Origin: Mermis nigrescens | Lineage: Eukaryota > Nematoda > Enoplea > Mermithida > Mermithidae | NCBI GenBank assembly: GCA_036768485.1 | Contig: JAVLUZ010000341.1 | Location: forward strand, 462,234-526,233 | DNA length: 64,000 bases | Direction of reading: 5' to 3' | Part shown: positions 42,742-50,448 of the stretch, one piece after another | How the letters are laid out: every line of letters begins with the position of its first letter | How positions within the stretch are numbered: the first letter of the stretch is position 1 | The notes under the pieces: generated by a model | The model's database searches: none | Seen by the model: the letters and a program-made list of their open reading frames with translations, nothing else | What the model was told of the DNA's origin: nothing | Translations under genes and position numbers: made by a program

Positions 42742-43785
42742 ATGGATAGTATTAAAAAGCAGTGGACTACTGTAAAAAATGCCGTCGCGTTTTCAGGAGA
42801 AAATAAGTTGCAGCTAGTATCAAAGAAATCACCAAAACTCATAAAATCCTTTTTGAAAAATCAATTCACTCATCAGTTACATAAACCAATTCAAAAACGG
42901 TTTCCGCGCCGATCAATTATTGTAGCTGGGCCAACTATATTGTGGGATGTAGATTTGTTAGACTTGACAGAGTTTCAGAATAAGAATTTCAGGAATCGCT
43001 ATATTTTAATGGTTGTTGATGTGTTCTCTCGCAAGGCCTATGGACAGGCAATGACAAATAAAAGTGCAAAAACCACATCACGAGCCTTTCAAAAAATTCT
43101 GCAACAAGCTGTTCCACAATCCATAAGAAGTGATCATGGTAATGAGTTTAAAGGCGAGTTCAATAGCTTACTAAAGTCACACTCAATAAATCATATACTA
43201 ACAAGCAGTCCTGAAATAAAAGCCAATTTTGTAGAACGTTTTCATAGAACATTTCGAGATAAATTGATGAAATTCATGACCTATTATTCCAACGAGAACT
43301 GGACTAGAGTATACCAAAATATTATTGAAAGTTATAACAACACCCCGCATAGAAGTCTTAACAATATATCCCCAAATGATGTGAACTCTGAGAGTATTAG
43401 GGACTTATTAGCCTTCATGTTAAGAAAGGAAAAGAAATGTGATGCCGAGCAGCCATTGAATATTGGTGAAATAGTGCGAATAAGAACACTGAAGAAAAGC
43501 TTCACAAAAGCAAGCAAACACACATACACTGATGAGTTATTTCGAATTAAGGAGGTATCAAACAGCTGTCCTAAAACGTATAAATTAGAGGATCTCTTGG
43601 GTGAACCAATAACAGGCGCCTTCTATGCAAAAGAGCTACAGGTGGCTGAACCTAATGCTGAGCAACACAAAAGAATAGATAAAGCTATAAATAAGGGCAA
43701 AGGCGAGTATGAAGTACGTTTTAAAAAGTGGCCAAAGAAATTTGATACCATTTTAACAAAAGCAGAATTGAAATTTTATGAATAA
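42742..43785 (+). CDS. Polinton integrase (retrovirus-like DDE), copy 2
   Basis: Intact 347-codon frame. Asp71 (WDVDLLDL), Asp131 (SDHGNEF) and Glu165 (NFVERFHR) are present, as is the C-terminal beta-rich DNA-binding region. About ten residues differ from copy 1, including SIRDLL for SIGDFL, none at the triad. A GGTTATAAATATT box lies upstream. The ATPase follows at 43,791 without a box, suggesting a two-gene transcript. An intact integrase in an otherwise dead element could in principle act in trans on other copies, if it is expressed. Confidence 0.95.
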   Translation: MDSIKKQWTTVKNAVAFSGENKLQLVSKKSPKLIKSFLKNQFTHQLHKPIQKRFPRRSIIVAGPTILWDVDLLDLTEFQNKNFRNRYILMVVDVFSRKAYGQAMTNKSAKTTSRAFQKILQQAVPQSIRSDHGNEFKGEFNSLLKSHSINHILTSSPEIKANFVERFHRTFRDKLMKFMTYYSNENWTRVYQNIIESYNNTPHRSLNNISPNDVNSESIRDLLAFMLRKEKKCDAEQPLNIGEIVRIRTLKKSFTKASKHTYTDELFRIKEVSNSCPKTYKLEDLLGEPITGAFYAKELQVAEPNAEQHKRIDKAINKGKGEYEVRFKKWPKKFDTILTKAELKFYE

Positions 43786-43790
43786 CCAAA

Positions 43791-44472
43791 ATGATTATGT
43801 ATCATCCTTTTGCTTGTATTGTTTCTGGTCCCACAAAATCAGGAAAAACAACATTTGTTAAGCAACTTATTGAAAATAGAGAGAGAATAATTAATACCAA
43901 AATTGATAGAATCTATTGGTTTTATAGTGAAGGACAGCCTCTGTACTATATGATGAAAAAACGTAATTTTCAATAAAGGATTGCCAGATTTTAGCATCCT
44001 CAAAGAAAAGAGGTATGTAGCCCAGCTGATAGTTCTCGATGATCTAATGCATGAAAGTAGAGGAAATCGTGAAATTATACAATTATTCACTCGTGGTTGT
44101 CATGATTGGAACATAAGTGTTATACAAATTGTGCAAAATCTTTTTTATGATGGCCTTCGTACCTCGCGCATCAATTCTGATTATATTGTTTTGTTCAAAA
44201 ACCCAGCAGATCAGCTGCAATCGCATATTTTATCTCGTCATTTATACCCTAGTAATACAAAATATTTTCTTGAAGCTTATGTTGATGCCACCTCCAGGCC
44301 ACACGGGTACTTGTTCATTGATCTGACACAAAATGCAGATGATTTACACAGGTTGAAAACGAGTGTTTTGAGCAAACACCCTATTGTGTATGTGCCAAAA
44401 ACTATAAATATGCATAATGATCTATTTGAAAATTACAAAAATGGCTCCTCAAAGACTAAAACGAAACATTAG
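43791..44472 (+). pseudogene. Polinton packaging ATPase, copy 2, frameshifted
   Basis: Walker A GPTKSGKTT lies in the first frame (43,791-43,976) and Walker B QLIVLDDLM in the second (43,981-44,472), which has no ATG at its start. The shift is by one base at the A-run near 43,955, exactly as in copy 1. Downstream sequence (SRGNREIIQLFTRGCHDWN, then FYDGLRTSRINSDYIVLFKN) follows the A32/FtsK-like pattern. Expected role: genome packaging into the capsid. Confidence 0.85.
44401..44410 (+). promoter_or_regulatory. TATAAATA box of small basic gene, copy 2
   Basis: ACTATAAATA, 40 nt from its first base to ATG 44,441. Confidence 0.55.
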
Positions 44473-44791
44473 TTGTTTACATTTGTTAAGTATTGCAAGA
44501 AAACCCCAACGCGATGCGGTTATAAATAATGCTAGTAAAGACCAAATCCTATGTATTTGCGATTGTGCAAACAATTTTCTAAACGGCAACATTCCTTTTA
44601 CTGACAACGAAATACAAAGATTAAAAAGATTTTAAAACGAAATTCGATATTTAGCTAAAAATAGGCGCTCAAAAACTAGGCTGAAAAAAGATTTAATTAT
44701 TCAGAACGGTGGTTTTTTACCTCTTTTATTGACGCCTATTCTATCAGTTGTAGGTAGTTTACTAGCAGAAGCGATTATAGGCAAGAAATGA
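44441..44791 (+). pseudogene. Polinton small basic protein, copy 2, one in-frame TAA
   Basis: 117-codon frame from MAPQRLKRN to TGA 44,789-44,791, broken by the shared TAA at 44,633-44,635. It has the same two-part structure as copy 1 (Cys-containing helical domain, then basic cluster and GGFLPLLL hydrophobic tail). The final TGA overlaps the next gene's ATG (ATGA), a stop-start coupling. Confidence 0.7.
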
Positions 44792-45354
44792 AGCATACAG
44801 AAAAAATAGTACTAGTGCCAGCAGATATTGCTGAACAAAGTAAACCACTAGATCAAGTATTAAATACCCTGGATCGGGCGATGTACAAGATTTTAAGCGA
44901 CAAGCATTCATCATCAGGCTTGAAAATGATAAAGTATAACCAAATTTTGAGCAAGTTTGGCCGATTGCAGGAACAGCGTAAGAAACCGTATGAGCTAACT
45001 ATTCTAGGTTCACACAAATCAGTTGGAAGCAAAGAAATTATAGCTGGTATTCCAAAAACCTTACAGCCAAATGCAAAACTGCTGTTACAGCATATTAATG
45101 ACGATCCTAGTATAGACATTGGACCCTCGGGTGAGATTGTGCTCGATGGTCAGAAAATATATGGATCAAATATTGTTGATTTGGTTCACGACTTCACGTG
45201 TGATCGTTAAAGTGTACCCGCTGCAATTGGTGCAATAGAGTTGGCTAGGGCCCTTCGACGTTCAAACGCACCACTTGAGAGTATAGCTAATAAGAAACGG
45301 AAGAGCGCAGTGGCATCTGAAGGCGACTTTTCCTGGGATGAAGAAAATCTATAA
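44788..45354 (+). pseudogene. Polinton conserved 188-residue protein, copy 2, one private TAA
   Basis: Frame equals the intact 188-codon gene of copy 1 but has TAA at 45,208-45,210 where copy 1 has AAA (Lys141). This leaves a truncated product that lacks the basic C-terminus. The remaining sequence is nearly identical to copy 1. Confidence 0.75.
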
Positions 45355-45358
45355 ATAG
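45349..45358 (+). promoter_or_regulatory. TATAAATA box of Gly-rich gene, copy 2
   Basis: CTATAAATAG, 47 nt from its first base to ATG 45,396; it overlaps the stop codon of the previous gene. Confidence 0.6.
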
Positions 45359-45395
45359 TAGAAATGTTTAAGCAAAAAATAATACAATCAAAAAC

Positions 45396-45793
45396 ATGCA
45401 TATACAATTCAATCCTGAAAACAGTGGCCTTTGGCTACAATATTACACAGAACAAGCCTCCCAAATAGGGTATGGCCTAGAAGGCTATAGAGGCGTACCA
45501 TACCAACGAGGTGGCGGATTAGGGAGTTTCTTCAAATCACTATTTAGAATGGCTGTGCCTGATTGAGATCTATTGGCAAAAGCGCAGGGAAACACGCATT
45601 AGTGGCTGGTGCTAATATTGCATCAGATGTGGCGCAGGGAAGACCCTTATTTCAGTCTGCCAAAGAACATTCCAAGCATGAGGCGGCGCAATTCTTAGAT
45701 AAGGCATCAAAGACTATGTCTGGTAAGGGGCTAGGCGTGCGCCAAAAGTCTATAAATATGAATAATGATGACGCATTTACAAAACTAATTTGA
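45396..45793 (+). pseudogene. Polinton conserved Gly-rich small protein, copy 2, frameshifted
   Basis: One T present in copy 1 is missing near 45,560 (GCCTGATTGAG for GCCTGTATTGAG). The frame therefore changes after the RGGGLGSFFKSLFR motif and stops at once; the rest of the protein is readable in the other frame (45,563-45,793). It ends at TGA just before the capsid ATG, where copy 1 reads CGA and runs on. Confidence 0.75.
45749..45760 (+). promoter_or_regulatory. TATAAATA box of major capsid gene, copy 2
   Basis: TCTATAAATATG, 49 nt from its first base to ATG 45,798. Confidence 0.6.
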
Positions 45794-45797
45794 AAAA

Positions 45798-47087
45798 ATG
45801 GCTCTAATAGACGTAAAATCCATTCCAAGTACGGAATCTGAACTCGATCTTTTCACTGTCCCTCCTACCCAAGTTTCTGTTAAAAGAAGATTTTGGGAAG
45901 AAGTGCAGCCTATGCATCCAATAACAAATGAAGGCCCCTACGAATTCAGAATCCCACCCGATCCACATTATTTGCAAATGAGCAGAACTTATATATACAT
46001 GGCTCTAAAAATTAAAAAACCAACACCTGCAGCAGACGTAGCATTACCCAATTATGCGCCAATCAACCTTATAGGCAAAACATTTTTCAAGCAAGTCAAG
46101 TGTTTTCTAGGCGGCCGATTAGTGTTTGACAGCTCCGATTTATACGCATATAGGGCATATTTTGAAACTGAATTAAATTATGGTTTTGATGCAAAATTGT
46201 CTCATCTTCAGTCTGCACTGTATTTTCACGAAGGTGGGGCTAATGTGAATGTTGACAATAATAAAGGGTTCAAAGAACGAGCGGCGCTCTTCAAAGACTC
46301 GAGTGTTGTAGAAGTATCTGCGCCCTTACACATTGACTTGTTCTCTCAAGACAGGTATTTGCTGAATTTCACAGATTTTTGCCTAGAATTACACAGAAAC
46401 AGTAATAATTTTGTCATACAGTGTTTTGAAGATATTCCACTAGAACTCAATGTTTTAGTAATGAAATTGTTTGTTCGAAAAGTAGAGGTGCTATAGAGTG
46501 TAAGTTTAGCACTTGAGCAAACAATGATGGCATATACTGCCAAATACCCTATAAGAAGAGTTGCCATGACAAATATGCACATTTCAAATCCATCCAGGGA
46601 AACGCCAAATTTTGCATTGTTTACAGGCCAGCTGCTGAGACGTTTAGTTTTTGTTTGTGTTGAGGGAAAAGCATTTCGAGGCACTTTGTCAAAATCGCCA
46701 TTTAATTTCAACCCATTTAGCATTTACGATGTGAAAGTAAAGAGCGGAAGGCAAACTCATTCACTAAATGTGTCATTCAAGCAAAATAAGTTTATACAGG
46801 CATTTAATCAGATGTACGACGCGCTTGATATTGGGCATGATAATAAAGGTAATTTTATCAGCAGAGACGAATTTAAAACGAGTCATTGTTTCTTTGTGTT
46901 CGACCTGACGCCTGATGCAGATGATAGTGGGCATTGGGATCTAGTGCGCGAAGGAACAACAAGTATAAATGTCAAGTTTGCAGACGCTTTGCCCGATTCT
47001 GGAGTAGAAATTATTATAAACGCCGAATTTGATAATTTAATAATGATTGATAAAAACCGCAACACTTTTCACGATTTTAATGCTTAG
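45798..47087 (+). pseudogene. Polinton major capsid protein, copy 2, one private TAG
   Basis: The 430-codon span matches the intact copy 1 gene except for TAG at 46,494-46,496 (GAG in copy 1) at about codon 233, splitting the two jelly-roll halves. The frame is open again to 47,087. Several conservative substitutions are scattered through it. Confidence 0.88.
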
Positions 47088-47089
47088 CA

Positions 47090-47512
47090 ATGAACACACT
47101 TGAAGTATTACACATTTTAGAAGCAGATCCTGCTGTGAACAAAATTTTGCTGGGCGTCTTCCCTATTGATTGCCTTCTGCCTATACCCCGCTACCCCGCT
47201 GCAGTAATAGCCAATTTGGATTTCAGCAATGAACCAGGGTTACACTGGGTGGCCATGTACTTCAATCGTAGATCGCATTGTGATTTTTTTGATAGTTATG
47301 GTCAGAAACCCCTTGTTGAGCTCAAAGAATATATTGAGAAAAATGCAACATCGTACACGTACAATAATATGAGGGTTCAGGCTTTTTTCTCTACATCATG
47401 CGGCCATGTGTGCATCTATTTTCTGCATTTTCGAGCAAAAGGGGTTTCGTTCAAAAGAGTCGTTAAGTCTATGCACACGCCCAAAATCTATAAATACTTT
47501 GAGAGAAAGTGA
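47090..47512 (+). CDS. Polinton adenain-like cysteine protease, copy 2
   Basis: Intact 140-codon frame. His52 (LHWVAMYF), Asp68 (DSYGQ), Gln97 and Cys104 (STSCGH) are all kept, although nearby residues changed (Ser51 to Leu, Phe64 to Cys, Cys67 to Phe). It starts 2 nt after the capsid stop. With the capsid gene broken upstream, translation of this frame would be less likely even if it were transcribed. Confidence 0.88.
   Translation: MNTLEVLHILEADPAVNKILLGVFPIDCLLPIPRYPAAVIANLDFSNEPGLHWVAMYFNRRSHCDFFDSYGQKPLVELKEYIEKNATSYTYNNMRVQAFFSTSCGHVCIYFLHFRAKGVSFKRVVKSMHTPKIYKYFERK
47487..47497 (+). promoter_or_regulatory. TATAAATA box of minor capsid gene, copy 2
   Basis: TCTATAAATAC inside the protease 3' end, 59 nt from its first base to ATG 47,546. 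Confidence 0.6.
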
Positions 47513-47545
47513 AAAAAACAAAAAATCGATCCTAAACAGTTTTAC

Positions 47546-48301
47546 ATGACGCTACCGAGCGATTCTCAAGAATCAAATACGGCCTCTACCTTCATTACAA
47601 AGCTGCCTAGACACATAATGCTCAATGGTGATTGGGAAGTAGGGCTAGCCAAAATAATCTATGCAAATACTTGGAATAATATATCCGAAGATCATAACAT
47701 GATTCAATATTATGATTTTAAAAATAATGTCCGAATAAAAATGCTTATTCCTCGCGCCAGATACTTGAATATACACGATCTTGTGAAAACAATCACTGAG
47801 GGAATAAAAATGGTCAGCACGAATGAAAAATTTGACTATACTCAACATATAAGCTTACAATATGATGATAGTAAAAAATGCTGTCATCTAAAACTCAACA
47901 CTGAACGTATTCAGAGCCTAAAATTAACCAAACATTCAATGTTCATGCTGGGATTTCTAGAAGACCAAGTCTCTAGCATAAATTATAAGGTAGCGCAAGA
48001 ATTGACAATAGCTGCCCACCATTCTCCCGATATGCTAGGCGGAATGCACAATTTTTATGTATATTAAGATATAGTCAAACCACAAATCGTTGGTAATGTT
48101 TTTGCCCCGCTTCTGCAGGTGATAAATATCGAAGGAACCTATATGGATATAATAAACCACGCCTATATTAGTCCACACTATATACCTGTGCTCAAAAAAT
48201 CATTTAATACTATTGAAATTAACGTTAAAACCGACCAAGATATGCCAGTTCCTTTCGAGTTTGGCAAAACTATCGTTAAAATGCATTTCAAGCGTGTCTA
48301 G
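47546..48301 (+). pseudogene. Polinton minor capsid (penton-like) protein, copy 2, one shared TAA
   Basis: 252-codon frame with TAA at 48,065-48,067 (shared with copy 1), located between FYVY and DIVKPQIVGNV, in the most conserved part of the family. The early stop of copy 1 is absent here (TCA, Ser10). The gene ends 12 nt inside the truncated terminal repeat. Confidence 0.87.
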
Positions 48302-48527
48302 CATATTTAAGCCCATGTGGCAGTGGTAGCAAGAGCGGTCCACTGCTTATAAGTATTGTAGGGGGCTGCGTTGGGGGGCTCCCCTCCCCCAGGAAGTTGT
48401 AGCCATTGTTTAGCACAATAGTATGTACTTAACACTCTATAGCTTAAGTTTACGCTTTAGCTTAAGTCTATACTTAGGTTTAATTTTAATCTTAGTTTAA
48501 TCTTGTTGGCACTGTGCCAATTTTGAC
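48290..48527 (-). repeat. Terminal inverted repeat of Polinton copy 2, distal, truncated
   Basis: Inner 238 bp of the terminal repeat only, ending in GGCACTGTGCCAATTTTGAC. The outer GTTAAGGATAGG units, 15-bp units and terminus are missing. Confidence 0.9.
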
Positions 48528-49092
48528 TATCGCACTATAACCCAATTATTCTCGCTCCGAGATAAGACATCATGCTTCGAAATTTACCCGTTAAGCTGAT
48601 TTATGTAGGATAAAAAAATTGATCTTACCATATGTCGGTTATTAAAGATTTACATGAAAAATATGGAAAAATAATTCGTTTTTATTATTCCTTTATCGAG
48701 ATATTTAATGAATGTGCTTCACTGAAAGCGCAGCAGGTGGGCATCTTCGCTACCTGCAGTTGATAAGCTTTGAAAAGAGTCACTCAGTGTACCTAGTCGC
48801 CTATAAGTTATAGTTATTCCAGTCAGATTTTGTGCATTATATCGCAATTTTCAATTAAAAGTGTTCATTACTAGACGTGCAGGTAAGAGTTTATGTGAAA
48901 CTAAACAAAAAGGTGACGGTAATATAGCTTAATTCTGTTAGAATTTTGGGCAGAGCAGTTATTAAGAATAAAGCATGATTGGTAGGTATTGATAAGGTAT
49001 GTGTACACCTGCAATAACCATATATGCATACATCAAATTCATGCAAGGTCGTTTGAAGTTCATAGGTCAGGTAGGTACCTACTGAATGACTT
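48528..49092. other. Host DNA beyond arm 2, no gene seen
   Basis: Unique AT-rich sequence begins at the palindrome's outer breakpoint (GAC|TATCGCACTATAACCC). No repeat or coding signal stands out, apart from a GGTAGGTACCTA word near 49,070. Confidence 0.5.
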
Positions 49093-49742
49093 TCATTCAT
49101 CACTACGCCTTGGTCCACGTATTTCACCATCTATCGGTGCATTTTTTGTACTCCGCTGCTTTTTGCAGCCTAAACAACAGAACTGTACGTTGTACATTTT
49201 CCCACAATCCGCTCGACTGACTGTAATTTTGTATTTTCCCCGTTGCAATTAAAAATTGCAAAATTACACGAGTTCCTTATTTCCTTATTTGATTAGGTAA
49301 TGGAAGCGTCTAAGCATCAAGTATGAGACCTTGAGCTCTTGCAAAATTTTCCGATGTGATTTCAGTCAAATTACAAAATTCTAGAATATTTGGATCGCAA
49401 GTCATCACGCTCAATCCAGAACAATGCAATGACATGGCAAGTAACGATTGAAAAAACAAATAAATTGTTGCGTCAGTGTCAAGCCATTGTTGCGTCAGTG
49501 TCAAGCCAGTACCTCCTTATGTACTTCTTCCACTTCAAGGCGACACATACATATAGTGCATATGATCTGAGCTTACTCTATGTGCACATTTATCAGCATC
49601 ATACCAAACTACAGTCAGTCGAGCTGGTTCTGGAAAAATTTACTGTCGGTTTCGTTGTCCAGGCTGCAAAAAGCATCGGAGTACAAATCGTAGATGCGAA
49701 ATATGTGGACCAATGTTGTCAAAGGCGTAGTAATGATTAGTG
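49093..49742. repeat. Inverted pair of about 140-bp segments encoding a CxxC-type peptide
   Basis: About 49,093-49,240 (minus) and 49,607-49,742 (plus) are diverged inverted copies sharing ACAGTCAGTCGAGC, AGGCTGCAAAAAGCA and CGGAGTACAAA. The plus copy reads YCRFRCPGCKKHR followed by RRCEICG, a four-cysteine zinc-binding-like pattern, before a stop; the minus copy is more decayed. This may be a transposon-derived zinc-finger fragment. Confidence 0.5.
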
Positions 49743-49759
49743 TTGTAAAAGATAAGGAT

Positions 49760-49925
49760 TTTTCGAAAGATAAAAGTTAAAGATAAAGTTGAAATTTTAA
49801 AATCTAGAAGATAAAGATAAAGATAAAGATAAAGATAAAAAATTAAGAAAGATAAAGATAAAGATAATTTGCAAGATAAAGGAATCAAAAAGATAAAGAT
49901 AAAGATAACGATAAAGATAAAGTGT
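49760..49925. repeat. AAAGAT/GATAAA hexamer microsatellite
   Basis: Uninterrupted runs of GATAAA with short breaks. The long open frame on the complement (Leu/Tyr/Phe-rich) is a repeat artefact. Confidence 0.85.
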
Positions 49926-50143
49926 AAATATGGTAACTTGGACCTGGGAGAATGATGTATGTGAAGTGCAATAAACGAGAGTGGGTGATGCAAAACAGCT
50001 AAAGGCATTAAGGGCATATAAATGTAGGTTTGGGGGTTTACCCGTGGTATCTGACTGACATACGTACTACTACTACTACTGGCTGACAGCAAGTCACTTC
50101 TTTCTTTTCACAAGCATCAAAACCGTGCTCTGTGCGCCTGTAT

Positions 50144-50448
50144 CTTAGGTAGCGCGTTAGCGCGTACCAATAATATACTTGGGTACCCCTAACACCTGTG
50201 CACCCCCCTACAGCTATACCGAGACACTTCTGGAAGGTGCGGTTTTTTTTAAAAGAAAGATAATAAAAAATTCGCTGCCCGTGTTTTTAGGTTTGCTTGA
50301 AACTCAAAACTGACTGAGTAAAGAAGGTGTAAAGCTTTTGTGTAACGTTATAACATAGGACAAATTTTGGGACCTTTTTACTGCGGCATGTGAACAACTG
50401 AATATTGATGACTCGAACAATTGAATAGCATAGGATTATAGAGGGATT
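50144..50448 (-). repeat. Right member of the 305-bp inverted repeat pair (partner 4,299-4,603)
   Basis: About 90% identical to the reverse complement of 4,299-4,603, including CGTTATAACATAGG (about 50,346) and the palindromic TAGCGCGTTAGCGCG end. Confidence 0.7.

Larger units (their letters stand above)
33431..48527 (+). repeat. Arm 2 of the giant palindrome
   Basis: Inverted copy of arm 1, 15.1 kb, truncated relative to the arm 1 locus at both ends: at 33,431 in a host exon and at 48,527 in a Polinton terminal repeat. It carries private lesions (nonsense codons in polymerase, capsid and the 188-residue gene; a frameshift in the Gly-rich gene) and a longer flanking minisatellite. These differences show a real second copy rather than a duplicated read. 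Confidence 0.93.
37044..48527 (+). mobile_element. Polinton/Maverick copy 2, distal terminal repeat truncated
   Basis: 11.5 kb, colinear with copy 1 but inverted. It begins AGTAGTATAGAGACCCC (37,044) and ends at 48,527, where only 238 of about 680 bp of the distal terminal repeat remain before host sequence. No target duplication can exist at that end, which shows that it did not arrive by its own integration. Integrase and protease frames are open; the other genes carry stops or frameshifts. Confidence 0.95.

Noticed and set aside
43945..43985. Classical -1 ribosomal frameshift site in the ATPase
   Set aside because: The needed shift is +1, and the A-run is not placed as a slippery heptamer in the zero frame.
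37869..48301. Reassigned genetic code in the Polinton (several in-frame TAA codons with conserved sequence after them)
   Set aside because: Where the other copy shows the ancestral codon, TAA replaces Lys, Ser or Pro codons, and TAG and TGA also occur, so no single reassignment fits. AT-biased decay explains it better.
16300..48527. Palindrome as a pure assembly or hairpin-read artefact
   Set aside because: The arms carry many independent differences, including stops, frameshifts, array length and a truncated terminal repeat. An artefact would give identical arms. Read support should still be checked.
49640..50092. Leu/Tyr/Phe-rich membrane-like protein on the minus strand
   Set aside because: Translation of the GATAAA microsatellite.
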